Below are positions 51,209-59,992 of a stretch of 64,000 nt of DNA, one piece after another. Position numbers and translations under genes: made by a program. Every line of letters starts with the position of its first letter. The first letter of the stretch is position 1. The notes beneath the pieces are model-generated. The model saw only the letters and a program-made list of their open reading frames with translations. It had not been told where the DNA came from and made no database searches. Origin of the DNA: Pseudomonadales bacterium (GTDB taxonomy: Bacteria; Pseudomonadota; Gammaproteobacteria; Pseudomonadales; Pseudohongiellaceae); the NCBI GenBank assembly GCA_022819645.1, contig JAJEGU010000033.1:27377-91376 (forward strand), given 5' to 3'.

Positions 51209-52132
51209 TTACGGCGCAAGATAGGTCGAGAAGGTGTCCGGATAATCGTCGGCCGCATTGCCGACCCGCCCGGCAAGGCCGTCCACTCCGTCAAGATAGA
51301 CCTTGAGGAAAGCCAGGGTCAGCCGGCCCATGGTGTCGTGTTCCGGCCCGCCATTGGCGACGATCATGTGGTCGCCGGCGGCAAACTCCATATACACCTT
51401 GTTTTCGCTTCCCAGGGAATCGTAGAGCAGTCTGGCGTGGGCGTCGGGCGGGGCCACTTCGTCCGCGGCGCTGGCAATGACCAGGGCGGGAGTGGAAATG
51501 GCGCCGTAGTCGCCTTCGAAAGAACCGCCCGGCTCACAGCAATACAGTTGCAGTGGAATCACCGCGCTGATTTCATCGCCGAGCCTCCGGGCAGCCTGCA
51601 AGGCCGCCCCGCCACCCATGGAATGGCCCATCAGGGCGATCTTGTCCACATCGATCTTGTTGGCCACCGGGCTGTCCGGATTGGCGTTTTCCGACCGGAT
51701 GAATTCCACCAGCGCAGCCAGGGCGTCGGCCCGGGCGCCGAGGCCATCGGTGGGTTCATTGGTGTTGAGAATGAAAACGTTATAGCCCAGGGAAGCCAGG
51801 GTCGGTCCCCACCACTCGTAGTCAGAGGCCGCGGCGCGGAAACCCGGAGAGAAGGCAATGGCGCCATTGGGCCGGTCGAAACTGAGCGTCAGCGGATAAA
51901 ACACCATGACATCGGCAAACTCCGCCACGCCGGGACTCGCCTCGTAGGTGCGCACTTCATAGATTCGCTCGCCGAATTCTCGTCCGGTGGCGGTGCCGAT
52001 TTGACGACCTTCCGGCCGGTAGCGCCCCTGGCTGTTGTCCTGGGCGCTGGCCGCAGTCGGCAGCAGCAGGGCGCCTGCCGCAAGCAGTAGCAGGGCATGA
52101 GTGAGGGTCCGGAAAATCTTCGCGCTATGCAT
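51209..52132 (-). CDS. Secreted PETase/cutinase-like alpha/beta hydrolase
   Basis: 307 residues with a signal peptide (ALLLLAAGALLLPTAASAQ). The nucleophile elbow is MGHSMGGGAALQAA, the acid lies in SAADEVAPPDAH, and the His in AAGDHMIVANG. The order and spacing, including PALVIA..ADEVAPP..ARLLYDSL, match bacterial polyester hydrolases of the PETase/cutinase type. A paired-cysteine region (LYCCEPGG) is present. The activity could be on polyesters, lipids or other esters; the family includes many enzymes without plastic activity. Confidence 0.78.
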   Translation of the reverse strand: MHSAKIFRTLTHALLLLAAGALLLPTAASAQDNSQGRYRPEGRQIGTATGREFGERIYEVRTYEASPGVAEFADVMVFYPLTLSFDRPNGAIAFSPGFRAAASDYEWWGPTLASLGYNVFILNTNEPTDGLGARADALAALVEFIRSENANPDSPVANKIDVDKIALMGHSMGGGAALQAARRLGDEISAVIPLQLYCCEPGGSFEGDYGAISTPALVIASAADEVAPPDAHARLLYDSLGSENKVYMEFAAGDHMIVANGGPEHDTMGRLTLAFLKVYLDGVDGLAGRVGNAADDYPDTFSTYLAP

Positions 52133-52262
52133 GGTCGATAATCTCCACTATTGTTGACCCGGAAAGTATCCGGGGAGTTTCCCGCTATTGCCGGAGTCGC
52201 CCAAAGTCGGGGCCGCGAATGTCTCGACGCCAGAATATAACAAAATGTCATCTCCTTTCGTA

Positions 52263-52404
52263 AGGGAAGCTCTGATTAAGCAGCAATTCTCATTATGGCA
52301 GTGGGCGCGTTCACATGGGTCATCCTGCGCGCAGTCGCAGGATCTCATCGCGTGGCCACTGCAAGAGATTCTGCGACTACGCTTCGCTTCGCGCAGAATG
52401 ACAT
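52263..52404. repeat. Family D half-copy followed by a nearly complete family B element
   Basis: AGGGAAGCTCTGATTAAG (52263-52280) is one arm of family D. 52285-52404 is family B with one terminal repeat (AATTCTCATTATGGC) and both REP palindromes (GTCATCCTGCGCGCAGTCGCAGGAT; ATTCTGCGACTACGC...GCGCAGAATGACAT), but without the other end. It fills the gap before the quinone oxidoreductase gene. Confidence 0.78.
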
Positions 52405-52517
52405 GCAAAAGTCACATTGGATGCTGCATATGGACGAATGCCGGCGTCCCATATCGAAGATTGCAGTCCTCTGGCAATCATGCTTGAATCCGCACGAATT
52501 TTTGCCGGGATGCCTCC

Positions 52518-53501
52518 ATGCTTGCCGTTCGCTGCCACTCCCATGGGCCGCCGGAAAACCTCAGCCTCGACGAAATCGAAACCCCCGCCCCGGGACAGAA
52601 TGAAGCCCTGATCGAGATTCACGCCGCTTCGCTGAATTTTCCCGACGGACTGCAGATTCGCGGCAAGTACCAGTTCCAGCCGGATATGCCTTTCATACCC
52701 GGTTCCGAAGCCGCCGGCATTGTTCGCGCCACCGGGCCCGGCGTCGAAGGCATCCAGGCGGGAGACCGGGTCATGGCGGCTCCGGGGCTCGGGGCATTTG
52801 CCGAATTCGTCACGGCGCCCGCCGCCAGCATTCGCAGGATCCCCGACAACATGGACTTCCCTACCGCCGCCGCCTTTCCCATGGTCTACACCACCTCCTA
52901 CTACGCCCTCAAGCAGCGCGGCCAGCTACAGGCCAACGAAACCCTGCTCGTGCTTGGCGCCGGCGGCGGCGTGGGCATGGCAGCGGTGGAACTCGGCAAG
53001 ATCATGGGCGCCCGGGTGATCGCCGCGGCCGGTTCGGCGGAAAAACTCGCCTTTGCCAAAAAACTCGGCGCCGATGAACTCGTGGATTACAGCGACGGCG
53101 AACTCAAGGAAAAAGTAAAGGAACTCACCGGCGGCGCCGGCGCCGACGTGATTTACGATCCGGTGGGAGGCGACCTGTTCGACCAGTGCTGCCGCTGCAT
53201 CAACTGGAATGGCCGCCTGCTCGTGATCGGCTTTACCAGCGGTCGGATACCCGCCTGCAAGGCCAACCTCGCCCTGCTCAAGGGTTCCTCCATGGTAGGC
53301 GTGTTCCTTGGCCGCTTCCGCCGGCAGGAGCCCGCCGCCTACGAGCGGAATTTCAGGGAATTGCTCGAACTGTATCGGGCGGAAAAGATCAGGCCGCTCG
53401 TCACCCGGACATTCCCGCTCAAGGAATATGCGGCGGCGTTCAATGTCTTTACCGAACGCCGCGCCCTGGGCAAGATCGTCCTGGAAATGAAAACCGGGTA
53501 G
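52518..53501 (+). CDS. NADPH:quinone oxidoreductase-like MDR protein
   Basis: 327 residues. It is a zinc-free medium-chain dehydrogenase/reductase (no CGVCH..; instead AASLNFPDGLQIRGKY) with the nucleotide-binding motif LVLGAGGGVGMAAVELGKIMGARVIAAAGS and the typical ADVIYDPVGGDLFDQ segment. It reduces quinones or enones with NADPH. The next gene, an acyl-CoA synthetase, starts six bases after its stop, so they form an operon. Confidence 0.87.
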   Translation: MLAVRCHSHGPPENLSLDEIETPAPGQNEALIEIHAASLNFPDGLQIRGKYQFQPDMPFIPGSEAAGIVRATGPGVEGIQAGDRVMAAPGLGAFAEFVTAPAASIRRIPDNMDFPTAAAFPMVYTTSYYALKQRGQLQANETLLVLGAGGGVGMAAVELGKIMGARVIAAAGSAEKLAFAKKLGADELVDYSDGELKEKVKELTGGAGADVIYDPVGGDLFDQCCRCINWNGRLLVIGFTSGRIPACKANLALLKGSSMVGVFLGRFRRQEPAAYERNFRELLELYRAEKIRPLVTRTFPLKEYAAAFNVFTERRALGKIVLEMKTG

Positions 53502-53507
53502 TTCTCC

Positions 53508-55250
53508 ATGCTGACGGATCAGGAAATCGCGGCCGACCTGGAAAAACTGAAAACCGCCGCCGGGGAACTGCTCGCCGCCGATTCCCCATTCGCCACCACC
53601 ACAACGATGATCGGTGGCCAGGAGTACCGGGTTTTCAGCAAGGCGCCGGCCAATCTCGGCGAGTGGTACGACCTCGGCATGGCGGCTGCCGACGACACTT
53701 TTCTCGTCTATCTCGACGAGCGCTTCAGCTTTGCCGAAACCATCACCATGGCGCGCCGGCTCGCCCGGGCGCTGCGGGAAAAATACCAGATTCGCAAAGG
53801 CGACCGGGTGGCCATTTGCGCGCGCAATTCTCCAGAGTGGTGCCTGGCCTATATGGCCGCCACCATGCTTGGCGCGGTTGCGGCGCCGCTCAATTCCTGG
53901 TCCACGGCGAGGGAACTCGAATACATGGTGGCCGACAGCGGCAGCAAGCTGATCTTCGTCGATTCGCCCCGGCTCCGGCTGCTCGGCGGCAAGGCCGGCA
54001 AACTTGCCGTGGTAACCATCAAGCCGGAAGCATCCAGCGACTTGCCCGAGGTATACAGCCTGCTTGCCGCCTGCGAACCCCTGAGCGACGCCGAATTGCG
54101 CGATTGCGACGTGGCAGCCGACGACGACGCCACGCTGATGTACACCTCGGGCTCCACCGGCAATCCCAAGGGAGTGCTTTCCAGCCACCGCGCCGTCATC
54201 AATGCCCTGTTCACCTGGGCCTTCGTGCGCAGGATCAATGAACGGGTCTACCCGGAACTCGTGGAGAAAGAGTCGCCCTGGCAACCCGCCATTCTCGCCA
54301 ATGTGCCCCTGTTCCACGTGACCGGCAGTCATGCCCAGTTCCTGATCAGCTTTCTTGCCCCGCAACGCAAGTTCGTGATGATGTACAAGTGGGACCCGGA
54401 AGTCGCCCTGGAACTGATCGAGCGGGAGCGCATCTCGTTTTTCCACGGCGTTCCCACCATGACCTGGGAAATCATGCAGTCGCCCCATTTTGCCGCCGCC
54501 GATCTCGGCAGCCTGCGCGCCGTGCAAAGCGGCGGCGCCCCGCGACCGCCCGAGCATCTGGCGCTGATGCTGGAAAAATTCCCGCCCGCGGCGATTCCCG
54601 GTTTGGGCTACGGGCTTACGGAAACCAATGCCATCGGCGCGGTCATCAGCTACAGGTTCTATGCTTCAAGGCCCCACAGCACCGGTCGCCCGACGCCGCC
54701 GGTCACCGATCTCCGTATCGTGGACGAAGACGGTGGGGAACTCGGCGCGGGAGAAATCGGCGAAATCTGCATCAAGGGACCCACGGTGATGAAAGGCTAT
54801 TGGCGACAGCCTGAAGCGACCGCGGAAGTGCTGCGGGATGGCTGGTTCCGCACCGGCGACATCGGCAAGCTCGACCCATTGGGCTTTCTGGTCATCCTCG
54901 ACCGCGCCAAGGATATCGTCATCCGCGGTGGCGAAAACATCGCCTGCATGGAAGTCGAATACGCCATCAGCGAACATCCCGCGGTAAATGAAGTTTCGGT
55001 ATACGGCATTCCCGATGATCGTCTCGGCGAAGTACCCGCCGCCAGCATCATGCTCAAGCCGGGCAGGCAACTCGATACGGAAGAACTCGCCGCCTTTCTG
55101 TCCGAACGGCTCGCGGCATTCAAGATCCCCCGCACTATCTCCTGTCAGTACGAACAACTACCCCGCACCGGCACCGGCAAAATCGCCAAACGCCAACTCC
55201 GCCAGCGCGCCTGTCAGGAAAGGGATGATTTTGCGATGGAAAACTATTGA
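53508..55250 (+). CDS. AMP-forming acyl-CoA synthetase
   Basis: 580 residues with the ANL-superfamily motifs: P-loop-like TLMYTSGSTGNPKGV, GYGLTETNAIG, GWFRTGDIGKLDPLGFLVILDRAKDIVIRGGENI, and the C-terminal catalytic lysine region GTGKIAKRQLR. It activates a carboxylic acid, probably a fatty or aromatic acid, to the acyl-CoA using ATP. In one operon with the quinone oxidoreductase it may feed the acyl-CoA dehydrogenases found elsewhere in the window. Confidence 0.88.
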   Translation: MLTDQEIAADLEKLKTAAGELLAADSPFATTTTMIGGQEYRVFSKAPANLGEWYDLGMAAADDTFLVYLDERFSFAETITMARRLARALREKYQIRKGDRVAICARNSPEWCLAYMAATMLGAVAAPLNSWSTARELEYMVADSGSKLIFVDSPRLRLLGGKAGKLAVVTIKPEASSDLPEVYSLLAACEPLSDAELRDCDVAADDDATLMYTSGSTGNPKGVLSSHRAVINALFTWAFVRRINERVYPELVEKESPWQPAILANVPLFHVTGSHAQFLISFLAPQRKFVMMYKWDPEVALELIERERISFFHGVPTMTWEIMQSPHFAAADLGSLRAVQSGGAPRPPEHLALMLEKFPPAAIPGLGYGLTETNAIGAVISYRFYASRPHSTGRPTPPVTDLRIVDEDGGELGAGEIGEICIKGPTVMKGYWRQPEATAEVLRDGWFRTGDIGKLDPLGFLVILDRAKDIVIRGGENIACMEVEYAISEHPAVNEVSVYGIPDDRLGEVPAASIMLKPGRQLDTEELAAFLSERLAAFKIPRTISCQYEQLPRTGTGKIAKRQLRQRACQERDDFAMENY

Positions 55251-55318
55251 ACTTTTTCGTGGAAGGCACGATATAGGGGGATAAGGGAGAAGTTTTGACG
55301 AATGTTGGGGGACTGGTC

Positions 55319-55528
55319 ATGCAAACTCCGGAATGGGAAGAAAACGACAGCCTGGATCTCGCCGATGCCGCCGCCAGGGCGCCAGCCGCGACGAATACCG
55401 AGAAGGCGGCCCGGGAAAAGGTGCACATCCTGGAACTGCGCCGCCGCCACGAGGAAAGGCTGGACAGCAAACGCATCGAAATGGAATACGGCTACGATTA
55501 TCTGGATGACGACGAGTCAATCCAGTAA
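55319..55528 (+). CDS. Small charged protein of unknown function (possibly PA3496-like)
   Basis: 69 residues from the ATG at 55319 (GGGGGA upstream); an ATG at 55295 is also possible and gives 77. It is rich in charged residues, with a helical ILELRRRHEERLDSKRIEMEYGYDYLDDD segment. The basic-helix plus acidic-tail pattern resembles the small PA3496 family of Pseudomonas, but the match is weak. It lies between the acyl-CoA synthetase and mutS on the same strand. Confidence 0.5.
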   Translation: MQTPEWEENDSLDLADAAARAPAATNTEKAAREKVHILELRRRHEERLDSKRIEMEYGYDYLDDDESIQ

Positions 55529-55619
55529 ACCGCAAGCTGAACGCCACCGAACCTGACCAGTGGCGGAAAAGTGAGCGGAGCCCGTTCGGAATCCGACACA
55601 GTGAGGATTTCTGCGCCAA

Positions 55620-58268
55620 ATGCCCGATCGCGCTCCGCCAGCCCAGTTCAGCCTGGGGCTTGACAGCAGCGAAGAGTGTATCGCTGCGGCGCATACTCCC
55701 ATGATGCGACAGTATCTGTGCATCAAGGCCCGGCACCCCGGCAACCTGCTGTTCTACCGCATGGGGGATTTCTACGAGCTGTTTTACGGCGACGCCAGCG
55801 AGGCAGCCCAACTGCTCGATATTACCCTGACCACCCGGGGCGAGTCCGCCGGAGCGCCGATTCCCATGTGCGGCATTCCCTATCACTCGGTGGACCGCCA
55901 TCTCGCCCGGCTTGTTGAGGCGGGAAAATCCGTGGCAATCTGCGAACAGGTCGGCGACCCGGCCGCAAGCAAGGGCCCGGTGCAGCGCGAGGTGGTGCGA
56001 ATCATCACTCCGGGAACCATCAGCGATGAGGCCCTGCTCGATGCGCGGCGAGACAATACCCTGCTCGCCCTCAGCGGTAGCGGCGATACCTATGGCCTCG
56101 CCGGCATCGACATCAGCAGCGGCCGCTTCGTGCTGTCGGAAGCCCGTGGCCGGGAAGCCCTGGTCAATGAACTGGAGCGTCTGCGCCCGGCTGAAATCCT
56201 GCTGCCGGAAACCCTGGCAGGCCTGAATGAATCCCTGGGACACCCTGCCATGCGCCCCCGGCCGGACTGGGAATTCGAATACGAAGGCGCGCTGCGCGAA
56301 CTCAGCCGCCAATTCGGCGTCCGGGATCTGTCGGCCTTTGATTGCCAGGGCATGGAAGCCGCACTGTGCGCGGCCGGCTGCCTGCTGCAATATCTGCGGG
56401 AAACCCAGCGGGGGGAATTGCCGCATATTCGCGGCCTGCGGGTGGAACGGCAGGGAGACAGCGTCATGCTGGACGCCGTCAGCCGCCGCAATCTGGAAAT
56501 CGACGTCAATCTCGCCGGCGGCCGAACCCACACGCTGCTGTCGGTCATGGACCGCTGCGCCACGCCCATGGGCTCCCGGCTGCTCGCCCGTTGGGTCAGC
56601 CGCCCCCTGCGCGACCGGGATGAACTGCGCAAGCGGCAGGACACGGTAAGCACATTGCGAGAGAACTACCAGTTCGAAGCCCTGGGCAAGCTGCTGAGGG
56701 AAGTCGGGGACATAGAGCGGATTCTCGCGCGAATCGGGCTGCGCTCGGCCCGGCCCCGGGATCTGACGCGGCTGCAAACCGCCCTGGAAAGCCTGCCCGC
56801 GCTCCAGAAGCAGCTTGCCCCCCTCGATGCCGCATACTTGCGGGAACTGGCCCGGAGTATCGGGGAATTTCCCGCCCAGGCCGAATTGCTGGGCCGCGCC
56901 GTGCGGGAAGAGCCGGCCCAGGTCATCCGGGAAGGCGGCGTGATCGCCGCGGGTTACGATGCCGAACTCGACCGCCTGCGCAAGCTGGGCAGCAACGCCG
57001 GCGAGTTTCTGGTGGAACTGGAGCAGCGCGAAAGGCGGCGCACCGGCCTCAATACCCTGAAAGTCGGCTATAACCGGGTCCATGGCTATTACATCGAAAT
57101 CAGCAAGGTCCAGTCCGCCGCGGAACTGCCGGCGGAGTACATGCGCCGGCAGACCCTGAAAAATGCCGAGCGCTTCATCACGCCGGAATTGAAGGAATTC
57201 GAGGACCAGGCGCTCAGCGCCCGCAGCAAGGCGCTCGCCCGGGAGCGGGAACTCTACGACGCCCTGCTCGACAAACTCGCGGAAGACCTGCCCGCCATGA
57301 TTGCCTGCGCCGGCGCCCTGGCGGAACTCGATGTGCTCGACAATTTCGCCGAGCGCGCCACGAGCCTGGAATACAGCCGGCCCCTGTTGCGCGATACGCC
57401 GGGAATCGAAATTCGCGGCGGCCGCCACCCCGTGGTGGAACAGGCGGCGGAGACGGAATTCGTCGCCAATGACCTGTTCATGGACGACGACAGCAGGATG
57501 CTCATCATTACCGGACCCAATATGGGGGGCAAGTCCACCTATATGCGGCAAACCGCCCTGATCGTGTTGCTTGCGCTTTGCGGCAGTTGCGTGCCCGCCC
57601 GGGAAGCCGCAATCGGCCCCATCGATCGCATCTTCACCCGCATCGGTTCCGCCGACGATCTCGCCGGGGGCCGCTCCACCTTCATGGTGGAAATGATTGA
57701 AACCGCCAACATCCTCCATAATGCCACCGGGGAAAGCCTGGTGCTGATGGATGAAATCGGCCGCGGCACGAGCACTTTCGACGGTCTGTCCCTGGCCTGG
57801 GCGGCGGCGGTATACATCGCCGAGCACATTGGCGCATTCACCCTGTTCGCTACCCACTATTTTGAGCTGACCGTGCTGGAGGGCCGGTACTCCGGCATTA
57901 TCAATGTGCATCTCGACGCCGCCGAACACGAGACAGGCATCGTACTGCTGCATTCGGTCAAGCCGGGCCCCGCCAGCCGCAGCTATGGCCTGCAAGTGGC
58001 CCAACTTGCCGGCATTCCCGCCCCGGTTATTCACCAGGCCCGGGGCAAATTGCGGGAACTCGAATCGCAAGGCGGCGATGCTCTTCCAGTTGACGGGCAT
58101 TCTGCATTAGAATCACCCGTCGAAGAGGACAGGCTGGCCGCGCCCGCCGCCAATCCGGTATTCGAACTGCTGACGGAACTGGACCCGGATACGGTCAGTG
58201 CCCGGGACGCCCTGGGCATCCTCTACGAGTTGAAAGCGAAACTGACAAAAATACGGCAAGGAAATTGA
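55620..58268 (+). CDS. mutS: DNA mismatch repair protein MutS
   Basis: 882 residues, normal length. The mismatch-binding Phe-X-Glu motif is in MGDFYELF (about residue 45), the lever and clamp regions follow, and the ATPase has Walker [14 protein letters not shown] (about 630), Walker [23 protein letters not shown] and FATHYFEL. It recognises base mismatches and recruits MutL. The C-terminal tail ([28 protein letters not shown]) matches the tetramerisation motif. fdxA follows four bases later. Confidence 0.96.
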   Translation: MPDRAPPAQFSLGLDSSEECIAAAHTPMMRQYLCIKARHPGNLLFYRMGDFYELFYGDASEAAQLLDITLTTRGESAGAPIPMCGIPYHSVDRHLARLVEAGKSVAICEQVGDPAASKGPVQREVVRIITPGTISDEALLDARRDNTLLALSGSGDTYGLAGIDISSGRFVLSEARGREALVNELERLRPAEILLPETLAGLNESLGHPAMRPRPDWEFEYEGALRELSRQFGVRDLSAFDCQGMEAALCAAGCLLQYLRETQRGELPHIRGLRVERQGDSVMLDAVSRRNLEIDVNLAGGRTHTLLSVMDRCATPMGSRLLARWVSRPLRDRDELRKRQDTVSTLRENYQFEALGKLLREVGDIERILARIGLRSARPRDLTRLQTALESLPALQKQLAPLDAAYLRELARSIGEFPAQAELLGRAVREEPAQVIREGGVIAAGYDAELDRLRKLGSNAGEFLVELEQRERRRTGLNTLKVGYNRVHGYYIEISKVQSAAELPAEYMRRQTLKNAERFITPELKEFEDQALSARSKALARERELYDALLDKLAEDLPAMIACAGALAELDVLDNFAERATSLEYSRPLLRDTPGIEIRGGRHPVVEQAAETEFVANDLFMDDDSRMLIITGPNMGGKSTYMRQTALIVLLALCGSCVPAREAAIGPIDRIFTRIGSADDLAGGRSTFMVEMIETANILHNATGESLVLMDEIGRGTSTFDGLSLAWAAAVYIAEHIGAFTLFATHYFELTVLEGRYSGIINVHLDAAEHETGIVLLHSVKPGPASRSYGLQVAQLAGIPAPVIHQARGKLRELESQGGDALPVDGHSALESPVEEDRLAAPAANPVFELLTELDPDTVSARDALGILYELKAKLTKIRQGN

Positions 58269-58272
58269 ATCC

Positions 58273-58596
58273 ATGACATTTGTTGTAGGCGACAATTGCA
58301 TCCGCTGCAAACACACCGACTGTGTGGAAGTCTGTCCCGTGGACTGCTTCTACGAAGGCCCCAATTTCCTGGTGATTCACCCGGACGAGTGCATCGACTG
58401 CGCCCTGTGCGAGCCGGAATGTCCGGTGGATGCGATTTACGCCGAAGACGAGTTACCCGAAGATCAGTTCCAGTTTCTGGAATTGAACGCCGAACTCGCG
58501 GAACAATGGCCCAACATCACGGAAAAGAAGGACCCCCTGCCCGACGCGGAAGAATGGACTGACGTAAAGGACAAACTGCGGCATCTCCAGCGCTGA
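58273..58596 (+). CDS. fdxA: Seven-iron ferredoxin FdxA
   Basis: 107 residues. The first cluster motif is [18 protein letters not shown] and the second [16 protein letters not shown], the pattern of [3Fe-4S][4Fe-4S] ferredoxins of the Azotobacter FdI/FdxA type. It is a soluble electron carrier. The mutS-fdxA order is common in gammaproteobacteria and supports the taxonomic guess. A family A element follows. Confidence 0.95.
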   Translation: MTFVVGDNCIRCKHTDCVEVCPVDCFYEGPNFLVIHPDECIDCALCEPECPVDAIYAEDELPEDQFQFLELNAELAEQWPNITEKKDPLPDAEEWTDVKDKLRHLQR

Positions 58597-58632
58597 AGCG
58601 CCGCGCTCCCCCGGCGCCAAAACATCGCATCC

Positions 58633-58799
58633 AGGAGCCTGCGCCGTAGGAATTCGCGAAAGCGAAAATTCGCTATCGCCGCGCCCCTCTGGCCGGTCGA
58701 TTGAGGCGAATATTGGTGAATATGCAACGAAATCGAGCGGCCAGGGGCGCGGATGAGAGCGGATTTGCAGCCGTGAATTCCTGCGGCGCAGGCTCCTAG
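58633..58799 (+). repeat. Family A MITE-like element, copy 4
   Basis: 167 bp, orientation as copy 1, with a two-base insertion (CCCCTCTGGCC) in one arm of the inner palindrome. It lies 36 bases after the fdxA stop and 19 bases before the convergent NlpD-like gene end. Confidence 0.88.
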
Positions 58800-58818
58800 G
58801 TCCCAGGGTTCCGGGGAA

Positions 58819-59646
58819 TCAAGGCAACAACGAAGTAGGGTCGACGAAGGCTCCGTCCCGTTGCACATTGAAATACAGTATGGGCGGGCCCGGGTCGGCG
58901 GCGGCAAGCTCGACGATGGGCTGGCCCGCGGCAACCCGCTCACCGGTATCCACAAGCACCCTGCCCGTCTGGGTGTAGGCGCTGAGATAGCGGTCATCGT
59001 GGCGAATAATGAGCAGGCTGCCCTGATCATCGCCGAAAGGTCTGGCATAGACGACTTCACCATTCCTCGCCGCAAGCACTGCATCCCCCGCCCTGCCTTC
59101 GATATCGAGTCGATTGTTGATGTCCGGGCGATGTTCGGCGCCTCCCCGCTCGGCGAGGGGCCACTGCCAGCCGCCGTCGCCCGCGGTTTCACCCGGGATA
59201 TCCGCCCGCTCGATGGGCTGCCGCCCGGCGCCGCGGCCGGGTGAGACGGGAACCGGCGCGGCGGCGGATTGCGCGCCCCCGCTCCCGGTCGGGTTACCCT
59301 CGCCGAGGACGAGTTCCTGATCGATGTAGATCGTGTACGGCGGCGTCAGTCCATTGGCCGCGGCAAGCTCCCGGTAATCGACGCTGTACATGAAGGCTAT
59401 GGCGTAGAGCGTGTCGCCTTCCCGCACCCGGTAGGTCCCCGGCGGCGACAGGGATTCCGGGTCGGCGACGGGCTGGAATTCGATGGGTCCGCTGTTGCCA
59501 ACGATCTCCGGGTCCGGGTTTGGAAATTCGCGCCCCTGATCGCGAATCGGCGCCCGGGAAGACGAACTGCAAGCCGAAAGCATGACGAGGCCGAGGCCCG
59601 CCAGCAACAGCATTCGCCCGGCGCCATGGAGAAGTACGATTCGCAT
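58819..59646 (-). CDS. NlpD-like lipoprotein with LysM and degenerate LytM (M23) domains
   Basis: 275 residues from the ATG at 59646; an internal ATG at 59613 is equally possible, while the track's TTG start is unlikely. The lipobox is VMLSAC. A LysM domain follows (YRVREGDTLYAIAFMYSVDYRELAAANGL), then an M23/LytM-like domain at about 185-275. Catalytic positions are lost: the usual Y.H. is YTQT and HLHFE is ILYFN. This matches NlpD/EnvC-type activators of amidases rather than an active peptidase. It lies near mutS, as nlpD often does. Confidence 0.78.
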   Translation of the reverse strand: MRIVLLHGAGRMLLLAGLGLVMLSACSSSSRAPIRDQGREFPNPDPEIVGNSGPIEFQPVADPESLSPPGTYRVREGDTLYAIAFMYSVDYRELAAANGLTPPYTIYIDQELVLGEGNPTGSGGAQSAAAPVPVSPGRGAGRQPIERADIPGETAGDGGWQWPLAERGGAEHRPDINNRLDIEGRAGDAVLAARNGEVVYARPFGDDQGSLLIIRHDDRYLSAYTQTGRVLVDTGERVAAGQPIVELAAADPGPPILYFNVQRDGAFVDPTSLLP

Positions 59647-59783
59647 TACAGCGGCTATCCGCAATATCCGTGAAATCAATGACAATTATCGTCATTCACG
59701 CCCCGCACTTGAGAGTGGAACCCGGTCGGCGCAGCCGGCAAGAAGCGCAGCTTCGTGCACAGAATCCCCGAACCGGCGCCGCT

Positions 59784-59948
59784 AGGAGCCTGCGCCGCAG
59801 GAATTCGCGAAAGCGAAAATTCGCTATCGCCGCGCCCCTGGCTGATCGATTGAGGCGAATATTGGTGGATATGCAACGAAATCGAGCGGCCAGGGGCGTG
59901 GATGAGAGCGGATTTGCAGCCGTGAATTCCTACGGCGCAGGCTCCTAG
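59784..59948 (+). repeat. Family A MITE-like element, copy 5
   Basis: 165 bp, orientation as copies 1 and 4, flanked by CTAG on both sides. It ends 44 bases before the start of the RND-like permease gene, so it forms part of its upstream region. Confidence 0.9.
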
Positions 59949-59992
59949 CTTTGTAGTATATTGCCCGGAACACGGACGACAGAACCAAGCGA

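Noticed and set aside
55317-58100. 927-codon antisense ORF opposite mutS
   Set aside because: It is the mirror frame of a GC-rich gene: low-complexity composition, no ribosome site and no family motif; mutS on the other strand is beyond doubt.
29916-59948. Possible CRISPR array or insertion sequences from the repeated units
   Set aside because: The units are single, tens of kilobases apart, with no regular spacing or spacers, and no cas or transposase gene is present.
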